This document shows positions 37,369 through 48,633 of a stretch of 64,000 nucleotides of DNA, in pieces (the first letter of the stretch is position 1; every line of letters starts with the position of its first letter). Where the stretch lies: positions 85,331,152 to 85,395,151 of the forward strand of contig OX388350.1 of the NCBI GenBank assembly GCA_947579665.1, read 5' to 3'. The position numbers and the translations under genes are program-made. The stretch is from Sympetrum striolatum (lineage: Eukaryota > Arthropoda > Insecta > Odonata > Libellulidae). Under the pieces are notes generated by a model. The model worked only from the letters and a program-made list of their open reading frames with translations. It was not told the origin of the DNA and searched no databases.

Positions 37369-37640
37369 CACAGTGTGCTAGAATCGAAAAAAAACAGGCA
37401 AAACAATCCTTTTCTTGAGTGCGTACTTTAGTACTGGCTATTCTCGAATAAAACTGTCTATTACTACCAAATTATTTCCGCTGATTTCTACCAATGTAAA
37501 CTTTACAGGTGGTCAAAAGGGACAAATATTCACGAAAAATGCCAGATTTAGATTTTTTGCAAAAGTCTTTATCCTCAAACCAAACTCAAATGAGCAGAAT
37601 AATCGGAAAAAAATCAAAACAGTGTTAAATAATCAACCCT
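37369..37640 (+). mobile_element. Solo Transib-like terminus in copy B
   Basis: This is the duplicated counterpart of the terminus at 3145, again preceded by CGCAG (37364-37368). The heptamer CACAGTG is kept, but the next bases differ (TGCTAG instead of GGCTAG). Its presence in both copies shows that the Transib fragment was there before the duplication. Confidence 0.65.
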
Positions 37641-38885
37641 TAAGCTTAATTATGAATTTTTAATGTGATAACAGTTGAATATTTGAATTATTGCATCACT
37701 TCCATCAAATCTCTGAATATAACTTCTGTTGGTGAAATACTAACTTCATGCAACATGTCTTTTAATTTATATTTATTTCTCTTATCCTCTCTCAGACCCT
37801 CCGATTTAAGGAAAACGAGCTCACATAAGACGCAGTCTGGGAATATTATATGCAGAACTTATTGAGGTATTGCAATGCGAACTTTCAAGGTTCACACTCA
37901 AAAATATACCATACATATATTTGTCATTCCATGCCGATTCGACAGGAAAATCGGCAAAATTGAACCTTGAGGTGAACTGTTTTGACCTAATTTGGCAAAT
38001 CGCTTTGATTTGATAAAAAAAATGAAAACCCCTCGGCGGCCTCGCGTCGGTAGTTGAAACCACTCGTCGTGTTTCTCACTGCGGCGTATATGCACTAGCT
38101 AGTGATTACTCCTGCTGTGCAACTGTGCGGAAACTGATCTGATTCACATATAAGTGAAAACCTGTTTGTTCTACGACCGACATCTGCGAAGTTATATCGT
38201 TTTTAGTGTTTAGAGGGGGCGTCGCTGTCTTAGGGCCGCTGTTGCCAATCGGCGCATCAAATCATTTTTTTGTGATATCAGTTTGGAATCTTTTGTTCTC
38301 TTTCTTAGTTGACAAATCTGTTATTGTTGCCATTCGTCTCCATTTCGAGTTTCAGTTATTTTTTACTCATCGAAAACTTCTTCTGTCTCTTGTTGTTGTT
38401 GTTTTATTGAGGTGCGTCGACATCTACGGTCATTTAGCACCATTTCCTAGTAAAGATAATTACGTCATACCTTCGTGGAACTGTAGTCTGTGGCTGAAAT
38501 TCGAGCTCGATTAATTCCTTGTTTTATAAGTTTTCTTTTAAAGTTTTTTAAAAAGGCCTGTCTTTCTGACGAAGTTCAGTACTTTGGAAATGCATCCAAT
38601 ATCATCTCCTAGCACTGTAGCTAAGTCCCCTCCGATTCCCACGAGCTTCGGATCGTATGGTATTTATCGCAGTTCAATATAATATGTTCGATAGGAGCTG
38701 GGCAGTCGCACTCTTCGCAGTGGGGGTATCTTTTCTTCCGAGAATAGATGCGAGTGAGTTAAAGCGCTGTGCCCTATCCTTAGTCTAGTAACCGCTACTT
38801 CCTCTCCTCGACTGCCTCTTATTGAGGAGAACCACGATGTCGCGACGGGTTTGATGGAACGCAACTTGTTGTTATGAAGATTTCT

Positions 38886-39743
38886 TCAAGTTATCGTCCA
38901 TTGCTCCAGGGCCTTTTTTCGGAGAGAGATCCTTAGGTCGTCGGGAGTAACCTGCACAAAGTCCGGCATAGGGATAACCAATGACTCTTTTTCGGCTTTA
39001 TCCGCTCTTTCGTTCCCCGAAATTCCCACGTGTCCCGGAACCCTTAGGAATTTGACATCGATGCTCTTGTTTTGTAACGATGTGAGTGCCGAGTGTATGT
39101 CCCGGACTATGCTATCTGTTGGGGAAAAGCTAGCTATACATTGCAATGCACTTTGAGAATCTGTGCAAATCAAGAACAAGCCGGTGCTTCCTTTGATTCC
39201 GAGTAAAGCCAACTTGATTGCTGTTAGTTCAGCAGTGTAAGCAGAGGATAGATGGCAAAGCCTTGCCTTGATAACCCCATGATGCGAGGATACCACTGCG
39301 CAGGCACATGCCACGTCTGATTTTGATTCGTCGGTAAAGGCACATGCTGCTTTGGATTTGGATCCATCTGTAAATATGGGGATTGAGTCGGTATGCTTTC
39401 CCAGGATTTCGTAGAACATTTGCCGGTACTCTTCACCCGAAGTGGATGTTTTGTAGTGTTTGTGCAGTGTTAGGTTGACCACAGGGCGGGGCGTCAGCCA
39501 AGGGGGGGTTTTAGAGCATCCTGTTGGGTAGAGATCGGGTAAATTATAGTTCTGCGCTAAAATGAAGTCATTAAAGCGGACGTTCAACGGGCGAGTAGCC
39601 TTCATCCTTCTGTTAAAAAGGTCTAAAACGTGTTGGCTGGAGATAGCGTTAAAACATGGGTGTGTTCGCATAGATAAAATTTTTGCAACATAGTTGCACA
39701 TCAGTATATTGCGTCGAGATTCTAGAGGTGGTTCCCCCAGCAT
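38886..39743 (-). pseudogene. I-type LINE RNase H region
   Basis: This is the C-terminal part of the same LINE polyprotein in an open 285-codon frame. RNase H removes the RNA strand of the RNA:DNA hybrid. All four catalytic acids are visible: FTDGSKS, AELTAIKLAL, CTDSQSAL and GNERADKAEK. The region after the first motif carries a small in-frame tandem duplication (AFTDGSKS-like segment twice, 39306-39383), which probably disturbs the first strand. It is separated from the reverse transcriptase by a frameshift, so it is not expressed as part of an intact polyprotein. Confidence 0.85.
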
Positions 39744-39867
39744 CGGCGTATATGCTTAGGACCGGGGAAGTCTTGTATGCGCCTGTGGCTATCCTTTGTC
39801 CTGCGTTGTGGACAGTATTTAGAGACCTTAAGTATGTGTTATGTCCGGAAGCGTAGATTGCACAACC

Positions 39868-42272
39868 TTAGTCTAACCGGGATCTTATCAGCGCTCGATA
39901 CAGCCGGAGCATTGTGCTGCGGTCTGCACCCCATGTTGACCTACTTAAAAATCGCAGAATATTTGAACTTTTGAGACACTTATTTTTTAGGGCATTAATA
40001 TGCTCACTCCAGTTAAGATGACTGTCAAATAATAGTCTCAAGATGCGGATGGAAGTTGTATAGGGAAGCTCCCTTCCCTCGAAATTTAGTGTTGGGGGAG
40101 TGTGGATTTTGCGTTTTCTGTGAAAGTGGACGAATTTTGTTTTTTCCTCGGAGAAACGGAAGCCGTTAAACTTTTCCCAGTCTGAAAGTTTATTAAGTGT
40201 TGGTTGGATGATTTTGGCTATGTCTGCGAGTTTCGCAGAGCGACAGAATATTGCGAATTCGTCTACGAATAGGGATCCCATGACTGGTGTGGTAAGGCTT
40301 CCTGTAATGTCGTTTATGGCTATGGCAAATAGCGTAACGCTCATTACTGAGCCCTGGGGAACGCCGTTTTCCTGTTTGTAGACTTCTGATAAGATATTTC
40401 CTATTTTTATTCTAAATACTCGGTTGTGTAAAATTTTTGGATAAAGACTGGAAAATTGCCTCTGAAACCCCAGCTATGCATTGTCTTTAGGTTCTTATAC
40501 CGCCAGACACTGTCGTATGCTTTTTCTATGTCAAAGAAAACGCCAATAACGTGTTGGCGTTTGCAGAAGGCTTCTTGAATATAGGATTCGGCTCGGAAGA
40601 GGTGGTCGCTGGTTGAGCGGCCTTTCCGAAACCCGCATTGGATATTTGCGAAAAATGCTTTTCGAGCCACCAGACGAGGCGGCGGTTGACCATTCGTTTC
40701 ATCATTTTGCATAGGCAGCTGGTTAATGAAATTGGCCTGTGGTTGCTGGGGTCTGATGTATCTTTTCCGGGCTTTGGGATTGGAACGATGGTGGATTCCC
40801 TCCAGGAGTTAGGGAAGTTATCCTCTAACCAGACCTGGTTGAAGGTTTGCAAAATCTCCGGGAGTTTACCTTCTGGGATATTTCGGAGAAAGGCATTGTG
40901 TATGCCGTCCGTTCCTGCTGCATTGTCCCGGGAGTCCGCAATCGCAGATGACAATTCCCACAGGGAGAACGGATTGTTATATGCGGCAGTGGGTTGAGTT
41001 TCCTCGAAATTTAGTGTTTTTGCTTCTGTTTGCTCTTTGATGGTTAAGAACCTATCGTCAAAATTTTTATCACTAGAAGTTTTTCAAGTGTTCGGCCAAA
41101 CACTTCGCATATTTCCTGCGATGACGTAACAACCACCCCATCAGCCTTAAGGCATGGAATTCCCTGGTGCCTGTTAGTACCTGAGATACTCTTTATTTTC
41201 CTCCAAACCTGTGCAATTGGCGTTCTTAAGTTAATGCTGGAAACAAACTCTTTCCATGTGGTATTTTTGGCCTCTATAACTGTTCTTCGAGCTTTAGCTC
41301 GTAGGCGTCGGAAGGCAGATAGATTCGTCTCCGTAGGATATTTTTTATATATACGGAGTGCCCGCTTGCGTACCCGTATAGCATATGCACACTCCTCGTT
41401 CCACCAGGGTACGGGTGGCCGACGGATCCTGTTGAAGGACCAGGGAATGCTGCTCCTTGTAGCTGCCAAGAGGGCCGTGGCGAGTGCTTCTATGTTTGTC
41501 GTACCCTCTAGGTTATTGTTATGGCTGTGATTAAATGTGATTTTAAAAAGCTCCTAGTTGGCTTTCCGGAAGTTCCAATTTTCCGGATAAGATGTGTGTG
41601 TGTTTATTCCACCGATTTTCTTGATAAAAATTGGGAAGTGGTCGCTCCCGCAAAGATCATCGTGCACTGACATGCTCAATCTTGTTGCTAGATTGTTTGT
41701 GCATAAGCATAGGTCAATGGATGAGTATTGGCCATTGAAGCTGTTAAAGTGGGTTTCTTCCCGGTCGTTAATTAGGAATAGATCGGAGGAGTCTGTAAAG
41801 TTTGCTACGATTAGTCCTCTCCTGTTGCGTTGGGACCTGGTGCTGCCCCATAGGGGGTCATGTGCATTGAAGTCTTCCAATAGAATGAAAGGCCTTGGCA
41901 ATTGGCGAATAAGGTTTTCTAGGTTGCTTTCGTTTACGGGAGCTCCCTCAAGGAGGTATACGTTGCATATTGAAATCCTTTCCGGATAATAAACTTCTAC
42001 TGCGACCGCCTGAAAAGGTGTCACGAGTTGTAGTCGTGTGGAGAGTACGGTGTCCCGAACTGCTATCGCCACCCCACCTCTGGCGCGTCGGCCACTTGTG
42101 TCGTCTAGCCTATGCACTTTGTACTTCTTTAGAGATCCCTGATCCGATGTTTTAAAATGTGTTTCCTGGATACATATGCACGGGGAGTTAAAATTAGCAA
42201 TTAAGAGCGACAGCTCCTCCTTATGCCGATAAAAACCGTTGCAGTTCCACTACAGTATAAAGTTCATTAAAA
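39868..42272 (-). pseudogene. I-type LINE ORF2 remnant: endonuclease and reverse transcriptase
   Basis: The endonuclease starts near 42272 with a stop inside the motif ILQWNCNGF (the Gln codon reads TAG) and keeps IQETHFK. It continues at 41554-42117 with GGVAIAVRD, DFNAHDPLWGS (preceded by LLE instead of the usual G) and CGSDHFPIF. A linker (41044-41469) includes PWWNEECAYAIRVRKRALR. The reverse transcriptase is split among three frames: 40526-40954 (IVPIPKPGKDTSDPSNHRPI), 40407-40712 (CGFRKGRSTSDHL, FFDIEKAYDSVWR) and 39868-40344. The polymerase site reads LFVDEFAIF where YADD or FADD is expected, so a catalytic Asp is changed. Confidence 0.88.
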
Positions 42273-42734
42273 TCCTTTTGAGCTAGAATAGAATAGTTAA
42301 AAATCTGGCAGATTGGTAGAGCTGTGTGATGGGCAGCGATAGAATAAAGTTATGTTTTTGGGTAGGGTTACCCATAAAATTGTCTGGAGATGGATAAATA
42401 AATAACTGAATATCTCTACGGGGCGGGTTCTGCTTACATGTACATACATATCAGTTTTCGTATTCAAGTAATTATACCTAACCATTGCTAACGATTGAAT
42501 ATTGTTACTGAGGTCAGACTGAACTGATACCAAAGATTCGCTTTCCTTCATAACAAACATAAATATATGTAATTAATTCTTTACCATTCTCTCATTGGAT
42601 ATCGATAGATTATAGTTGTCCCCGATGGTCGAAATAATCCATTACGGTCGATAAATTATCCGACATAATTTCCTGTCAGTAGGGATAAATAGAAATACAT
42701 TTTTTTCGTCGATGCTATGTATCACATTCTTTTC

Positions 42735-43420
42735 TTTGCAGTGCTTGTCTGTTGCTGAATCTGACCTTTGCGGGATCGGCAGAGAGGCAATGAGCACACC
42801 GATCAGAGGAAGTAATAAGGAGAGTGTAAGATGGGGACAACTGACCTACGACTGAATTATGTACGAGAAATATATGAAAGGCACCGAATATACGTATTAC
42901 AGAGATATAACCCCCAAAATTTTCTAATAAATCCAAAATTAAGGGTGGTGACTTTGGTGACGTTATTTAGCGGCAGAATTTAAACCAGAATAGGTATTAG
43001 AAAACGGATGTTAGATGGCTCTTAAACGCACAGTATCGCAAAGCCACTTTTGAGTGTTATTTTCGGTTAGGATCCTTTAGGTAATATATCCCAGCAATGA
43101 GAATTTAGGCGCACTTCGTTAATTACTTTGAGGAAATCACATTACGAGTTCCTTTGAATTCCCTACTTTTATGCCGCTATTCACTTCTCCCTATGGGTGT
43201 GCTCACAGCCTCTCCGCCGTTCTCGGAAACTTCGGAGTAAAGTAAGAGACTCACTCTGGAAAGAAAAGAAATTAAAATAAAGAAAAGAAAGGAAAAATTG
43301 AATGTCCTCTCTCGTTATTCTGCAGGAAACTATGTCGGATATTTTATCGATGTCAATATTGTTTTTCGTCCATCCGTGGCTAAGGTATGGTCCATTGATG
43401 GATATCCCAGACGTTGATCT
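42735..43420 (+). repeat. Divergent partner of 5200-5990
   Basis: This is the collinear but diverged partner of 5200-5990, lying just beyond the LINE that interrupts copy B. It contains a purine-rich GAAAAGAAA tract (43260-43300) matching 5800-5840. No coding function is recognised. Confidence 0.5.
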
Positions 43421-43429
43421 CAAGCGTGT

Positions 43430-44170
43430 CATGTTTTTTTTACATTAACATTAGTACCCCGCGAGCCGTACTAAGGCGTATGGCAGGTGGTGTGAACCAC
43501 CAAACTACCTAAATAATGTTCGTATTAGTACACCTTATACTATCCGGAAAAGAGTCCACCTGTTCTCGCGATATATTTTGTCGTCTGGCTGCAAAAATTG
43601 CGTTCGCTAAGAGTTTGAATCGCGCCGTCTCGTATTTCATAGTGTAAATCACTGTTTTCGTAATTTTTTACAAGTATTTAAAGCTATGAACGACCTGCCA
43701 AAATACAAATATCACTGTATGAAAATATAATCCCGAATTAAGACTATTAACTTTAGGAAATGTTGACATTTTTTTCCACGAACGGTAATCTCTCATCTTA
43801 ATTCACCACAGATAAACTGAAACGTTTCAAATACAAGTAATTCCTATGAATAATTTCATTGAAACTCGAATATTACTTTGGAACTTAATTTGCAAGATTG
43901 CTACTTTAATAGGATACTAATAAAGTTTTATGTCAACCAGCCCTCATCCTATCACAGCCTCAATTTTTTCATAGTAACATTTATGGCTTATTACATCGTC
44001 AATGAAAATGACAAAAACTGCTGCTAGGAATTGTAAAAGTAATATTAAACTCCAAGATAAAAGATTAATTATGTATACAAAATTTTTCTTCATTCGAAAT
44101 AATTATGAATGTAAAATCATAACGATTGAAGATAACACAAACTTTGCACAATAAAGTGTGCGGCTTAGCC
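43430..44170. other. Unassigned sequence
   Basis: No gene or transposon end is recognised. The stretch lies between the diverged repeat (42735-43420) and the satellite fragment at 44250. Confidence 0.45.
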
Positions 44171-44174
44171 CAAG

Positions 44175-44231
44175 TTGTACGAGAAGTGAAACAAGTCTCA
44201 GCCAAGTCATTCTTTTTCGCTTCTCGTACAA
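44175..44231. repeat. 12-bp perfect inverted repeat (hairpin)
   Basis: TTGTACGAGAAG (44175-44186) and CTTCTCGTACAA (44220-44231) are exact reverse complements separated by 33 bases. It may be a hairpin or the remains of a small element. There is no sign that it is a terminator for a nearby gene. Confidence 0.7.
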
Positions 44232-44249
44232 GGAAAAGTAATACATTCA

Positions 44250-44545
44250 AAAATCGGCCATTTTAAATGCATTGTGGCGATTTTGAAGATATTTTTTGGA
44301 TCCTTTCCCGATAACATGGATACTTGAAACTCGGCACGTGGATAGATATCATGAATATGTTTCATAATCAAATTTTACGTGTTCGCTGATGGTCCTCGGT
44401 TCGATCCCAGAGGGCCATTTGCATCCTCAATGCATTTCTTACGGAGATAACGGAAACAAATTTTAGGTACTTCCCGGCACAATATCGACTTCAAACTTTG
44501 CATAAAGAAAGACCAAGTTCATACAAATAAACTGAACATTCACAA
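44250..44545 (+). repeat. B-box satellite fragment
   Basis: This matches the array at 63055-63760 and, in reverse complement, that at 23690-25870. It has a perfect B-box match GGTTCGATCCC (44398-44408) within GATGGTCCTCGGTTCGATCC, followed by CAATGCATTTCTTACGGAG and CTTCCCGGCACAATATCGAC. It ends where the RTE LINE begins, suggesting the LINE landed in satellite DNA. Confidence 0.75.
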
Positions 44546-44549
44546 CTAT

Positions 44550-47311
44550 ATGATAGAAATTATATATAGATATGAAATCAATGAAGCAGAGAAGATAAAA
44601 TGGGATATCATCGGTCTCAGCGAAGTCAGAAGAAAATCAGAGGAGCTACTTACACTGAAGGAAGGACACTTATTCTTTTACAGGGGTACCAAGGATGGAA
44701 GAAATGGAAGCGTTGGATTTTTGATCAACAAGAGATGGAAGGATAATGTGGTGAAAATCGAAGGTGTATCAGATAGAATTTGTAAACTCATACTGAAGAT
44801 CAATGAGCGTTACTCAGTACAGGTCATCCAAGTCTACGCACCAACAGCGGCAAGCAGCGAAGAGGAAATTGAAAACTTCTACCAAACTCTCGGCACTGAA
44901 CATGACAAGGAGGCCCACTACTATAAAGTCATTATGGGAGATTTTAATGCTCGTGTAGGGCAGCGGGAAATTGATGACACTGTCGCAGGACAATATGGAC
45001 TGGGCCAGAGAAATGAGCGAGGTCACCGCTTAGTAGAGTTTGCAGAATGCACCAATATGTATATAACAAATACATACTTTAAGAAAAATCCTACAAGGAA
45101 ATGGACGTGGAGAGGTCCCAATGGAACAGAAAATGAAATAGACTACATATTGGTGAACAGACTCTACACTGTAACTAACTGTGAAGTTTTGAATAATTTC
45201 AACACTGGAAGTGACCACAGAATTGTTAGATGCAGAATCAATATTAACCCCCGAATGGAACGAAAGAAGTTGGTTTCTTGCAAGAAGGAGGAGGTAAATA
45301 TTGATAAACTATCAGATAACGAGAAAAAGTTTCAGCTGGAACTTAGAAATAGATTCTCAGCACTTCAGGAGGAAGAACTCGAAACCAAAGTTATGGAAAT
45401 TGTAAAGAAAGCGGCAGAAGAAGTAGCAAGCATGCCAAGAAAACCTAAGGATAAGAAATTTAGTGATAGAACCCGGAAAATGATGAAACGACGGAAGGAA
45501 CTGAAGAATTTAAACACTCCAAGAGATAATATCGAATATGCCGAGCTTTGCAAAGCCATCAGAGTAGCAATCAAGGAAGACGTGAGGAATTTTAATGAAA
45601 AGATTGTGCAAGAGGCCATAGAAAATAACAAAAGCATAAAGAGGGCTAGAAGAGGCCTAGCAATTGGTAAGAAACAGATTTTAGCCTTACAGAAAGGAGA
45701 TGGCACCACAACATATAACAGACCAGCAATATTGAGGATTGTAGCAGAATACTTTGGCAACCTATACAAGAAGATAGGAAACGCCGAAGAGGAGAACCAA
45801 GAGGAAAGCCAAAGCTCACAAAATCTCCTCTCAATCCTCCCAGAAGAAGTAATGGCGGCGATTAAGCAGATGAAGAATGGGAAAGCAGGAGGAGCAGATG
45901 GGGTGTTGGCGGAATATCTGAAAGCTGGTGGAACAGAGATTGCTAATGTTTTAGCACAATTATTCAGTAATTGTCTTAAACAATGAATGATTCCCAAGGA
46001 ATGGAACCACGCAAGGATTGCCCTTCTGCACAAGAAAGGAAGCAAAGAAGATTTGAAGAACTATCGCCCCATTAGCCTCCTTCCAGTTGTCTACAAAACA
46101 TTCATGAGGATAATAGCGGAACGTCTTAAGATGACCCTGTCTTCAGCCCAGCCTAGAGAACAAGCGGGATTCCGGAAAGGCTTCAGCACTATGGACCACA
46201 TCCACACATTACAGGAAATTATAAACAGAACGAATGAATACGAGATGCCACTCGTCCTTTGCTTTGTAGATTATGAACAGGCCTTCGACTCGGTAAATAC
46301 CTCCTCCACTCTGAAAGCTCTGAAGAATCAAGGGATAGATTCTGAGTACATCCGCCTCTTGCGCAGTGTCTACAAGAATGCCACAGCTTCTGTAATGCTT
46401 CATGAAGAGACCGATGAATTCAAGATTGAAAAGGGAGTTCGACAAGGTGACGGTCTATCTCCCATCTTGTTCACAGCCATTTTAGAAGAAGTTTTTAAAA
46501 CCCTTGATTGGGAAGAGAAGGGGTTAAGAGTAAATGGGGAGTACATCAGTCACCTCCGTTTTGCAGATGATATAGTTCTCTTTGCATCTAACGCAGTAGA
46601 TCTAACTTCAAGACTTGAAGAGCTAAACACAGCAGGACAGAAAATAGGACTCAGGATAAACCTAACAAAAACAAAGGTAATGTATAATTCTTTTACAGTG
46701 CAAGAGCCAGTCAAACTTCAAGGAAAACCTCTGGATGTTTGCTTGGAATACACATACCTGGGACAACTTGTAACAACAGGAGAGAAAAACAGGATTAATG
46801 AAGTAAACAGAAGAATGAAACTTGGCTGGAGCGCATTTGGAAGGAAGTCACACATTCTGAAGTCAAGAATGCCAATGGTTTTGAAGAGGAAGGTCTTCAA
46901 CCAATGCATTTTACCTGTCTTGACCTATGGAAGTGAAACTTGGGTGTTAAATGCTGCAATAACCCAGAGACTTCAGACAACGCAAAGGAGCATGGAGCGC
47001 TGCATGCTGGGAATCACAAGAAGAGACAGGAAACGAAACACTTGGGTGAGAATGATGACTGGAGTTACAGACATAATAGATAAGGAAAGATCACTGAAAT
47101 GGAGGTGGGCCGGCCATATTGCAAGAAGAAACGACAACCGTTGGACATCTGCCGTTCTCAACTGGATACCAAGAGATGTGAAGAGACCAAGAAGACGACC
47201 TATGGACAGGTGGAACAGAGACATCATCAAGTACTTAGGTGTAACGTGGCAACGAGAAGCTCAGGACAGAGAAAATTGGAAAGTACTTGGGGAGGCCTAC
47301 ATCCGACGTCG
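44550..47311 (+). mobile_element. RTE-type LINE, main part (nearly intact)
   Basis: This single-ORF LINE encodes an endonuclease and reverse transcriptase. It is 5' truncated just before the first endonuclease motif. It is split near its 3' end by the Transib element (47312-50835); the last codons and tail resume at 50841. Joined, the 3' end is very short and runs into (TA)n, the usual simple-repeat tail of RTE elements. The flanking DNA on the left is B-box satellite. Confidence 0.9.
47307..47311 (+). repeat. Transib target-site duplication, left
   Basis: CGTCG lies just before the left end of the element and is repeated at 50836-50840. Transib elements are known for 5-bp duplications with the pattern CGNCG. 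Confidence 0.85.
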
Positions 47312-47890
47312 CACTGTGGGCTAGAATCGAAAAAAGCTGGCCAAAAATACGAAAGTGGTTTTTTTGAGTGCGGACTTTGAAACTTCGCATGGTCATTCTT
47401 GAATAAATTTTGCATATAACTACGAAATAATTTCTCTTGGTTCCCACGCGTTACAATTCTACAGGGGGTCAAAGTTGACCAAATTTTGCGAAAAATGCCG
47501 GTCTTCGATTTTTCGAGAAATTCTTCAACTTCAAAACGATGCTGAATCCATTAAAAGTAAGTTATTGGATAAAAAACAACGCCACGTTATAAACCTGTAC
47601 TTTATCTTTCACAACCTATAATTTAATGATTGCGAATGAATAATTGCATATTTTATGCAACAAAATGGTGGACTCTCGTTTTAGAGAAACTTTTTACCTA
47701 AAGCGAGGAAAATAGTTGAGACGGATTCCGAGGGACATGAAGATATTTATACCACGTTATTCTTTGAAGCTTTCTGAAGAGGAATCTGAAATAAAACCTT
47801 GCAACAATTTGCTACCCCAATAATAATAACGAATTTTCGACAACACTGCATGGGCCAATCCGCGCGGCGGAGTACGGCCCTCCAGGAAGA
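47312..47890 (+). repeat. Left inverted arm of the Transib element
   Basis: This 579-bp arm matches the reverse complement of 50258-50835 with only a few differences (for example position 2-4 of the end, and a TTTTTTT/TTTGTTT change). The match fades after GGCCCTCCAGGAAGA on this side. Confidence 0.92.
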
Positions 47891-48099
47891 GAAGTGTTTG
47901 AAGACCTTCGAACCTTCATGCCTCTCAATGATAACTTTTGAATGCTGAAATTAACTTTTTACAAACTCTAGACGAAGAAATAATGAGCAAAATAATTTAC
48001 ATTCAACCATCATTCTTAAAGGAAGAGTGAATTTAGCAACAGCGTATATCTTTCATCAAGTATCAGAATAGAGTTACCATTTTTTGATTTTCACTTTGT

Positions 48100-48500
48100 A
48101 AAATATTATGAAAGCTGTCTTTGATGTTTTTGAGCTATACTATTTCTCACAGACCCTCAATACCATTGGAAACCAGCCCACACGTGGGCGTGTGCCGCGG
48201 TGTCCCCGAGTTAAACTTTCGGTTCGTTTTATTGCATGCAGCTGTGCTTCTTGCGGATTAACGGTTACCCTTCAAACTGCATTTTCGTGCTTTCTAGTTC
48301 AAAATTTTCGCAAACTATGAAAACTACAGTTTGGCTTTGCCTGTGGAAGAAGTAAGTTGTGCTCTCTCAGTAGCTCCTTGCATTCTTTAAGTAGTATACT
48401 CAAGAAGTTCGGTTAGTTCCCTTCAGCATTTCCTGGTTCAGTTGTCGACACTTTTTGGAGGATATTTTTATGGTAAGTTTTTTTGTTACATTACTTTCTC
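48100..48500 (+). promoter_or_regulatory. Presumed 5' non-coding region of the Transib transposase
   Basis: Between the left arm and the first coding exon lies a stretch without a plausible coding frame. It includes ATG|GTAAGT at 48472-48480, a possible first donor site. The placing suggests promoter and 5' UTR, but no core promoter motif is certain. Confidence 0.3.
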
Positions 48501-48633
48501 TTTCTACTTGTAAATTCTAAGTATCCTGGAGAAAAACAATTATTTTCTCTATGCATGTGAAATGTTCTCATCTTTATTTGAAACTGTCTACTGTATTATA
48601 TTCTTAACGTCATACTGTAGAATAGATATAGTT

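Larger units (their letters stand above)
34049..38389 (+). repeat. Long direct repeat, copy B (truncated by a LINE)
   Basis: This is the second copy of the block at 1-4160, in the same orientation. The match begins at 34049, but since copy A is cut by the window edge the true boundary may lie further upstream. Copy B carries about 150 bp absent from copy A (roughly 36761-36914), including a motif reading GGGGCATCTCTCTC. The match ends abruptly near 38389, where the (CAA)n tail of a minus-strand I-type LINE begins. That suggests the LINE arrived after the duplication, or that the LINE insertion removed the flank. The copy A sequence after 4160 is not found directly beyond the LINE. Confidence 0.9.
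38390..42280 (-). mobile_element. I-type LINE with RNase H (degenerate, 5' truncated)
   Basis: This is a minus-strand non-LTR retrotransposon with endonuclease, reverse transcriptase and RNase H, the domain order of the I group. The 3' end has a (CAA)n tail (38390-38403, read on the minus strand) preceded by AATAAAAC. It ends inside the long direct repeat copy B. The 5' end falls near the start of ORF2 (about 42280); no ORF1 is seen, so the copy is 5' truncated. Several frameshifts and altered residues show it is inactive. Confidence 0.88.
44550..47313 (+). pseudogene. RTE endonuclease/reverse transcriptase with one internal stop
   Basis: The frame is open for 478 codons, hits a single TGA (45984-45986), and continues in the same frame for another 440 codons. 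Endonuclease motifs are intact: IIGLSEVR (Glu near residue 25), IMGDFNARVG and TGSDHRIV. The reverse transcriptase shows KNYRPISLLPVVYK, AGFRKGFSTMDHI, FVDYEQAFDSV, GVRQGDGLSP and an intact FADDIVLF active site. Its C-terminal region has the family's LKWRWAGHIAR segment. The missing N-terminus, the TGA and the Transib insertion make it non-functional, but so few defects mark a recent arrival. The open frame runs on past 47311 for four codons into Transib DNA. Confidence 0.92.

Noticed and set aside
45365..46045. 226-codon minus-strand frame
   Set aside because: It is the antisense shadow of the RTE endonuclease/reverse transcriptase.
48108..48320. 70-codon frame in the Transib centre
   Set aside because: It lies upstream of the recognisable N-terminal exon and has no similarity to the transposase; probably 5' non-coding.
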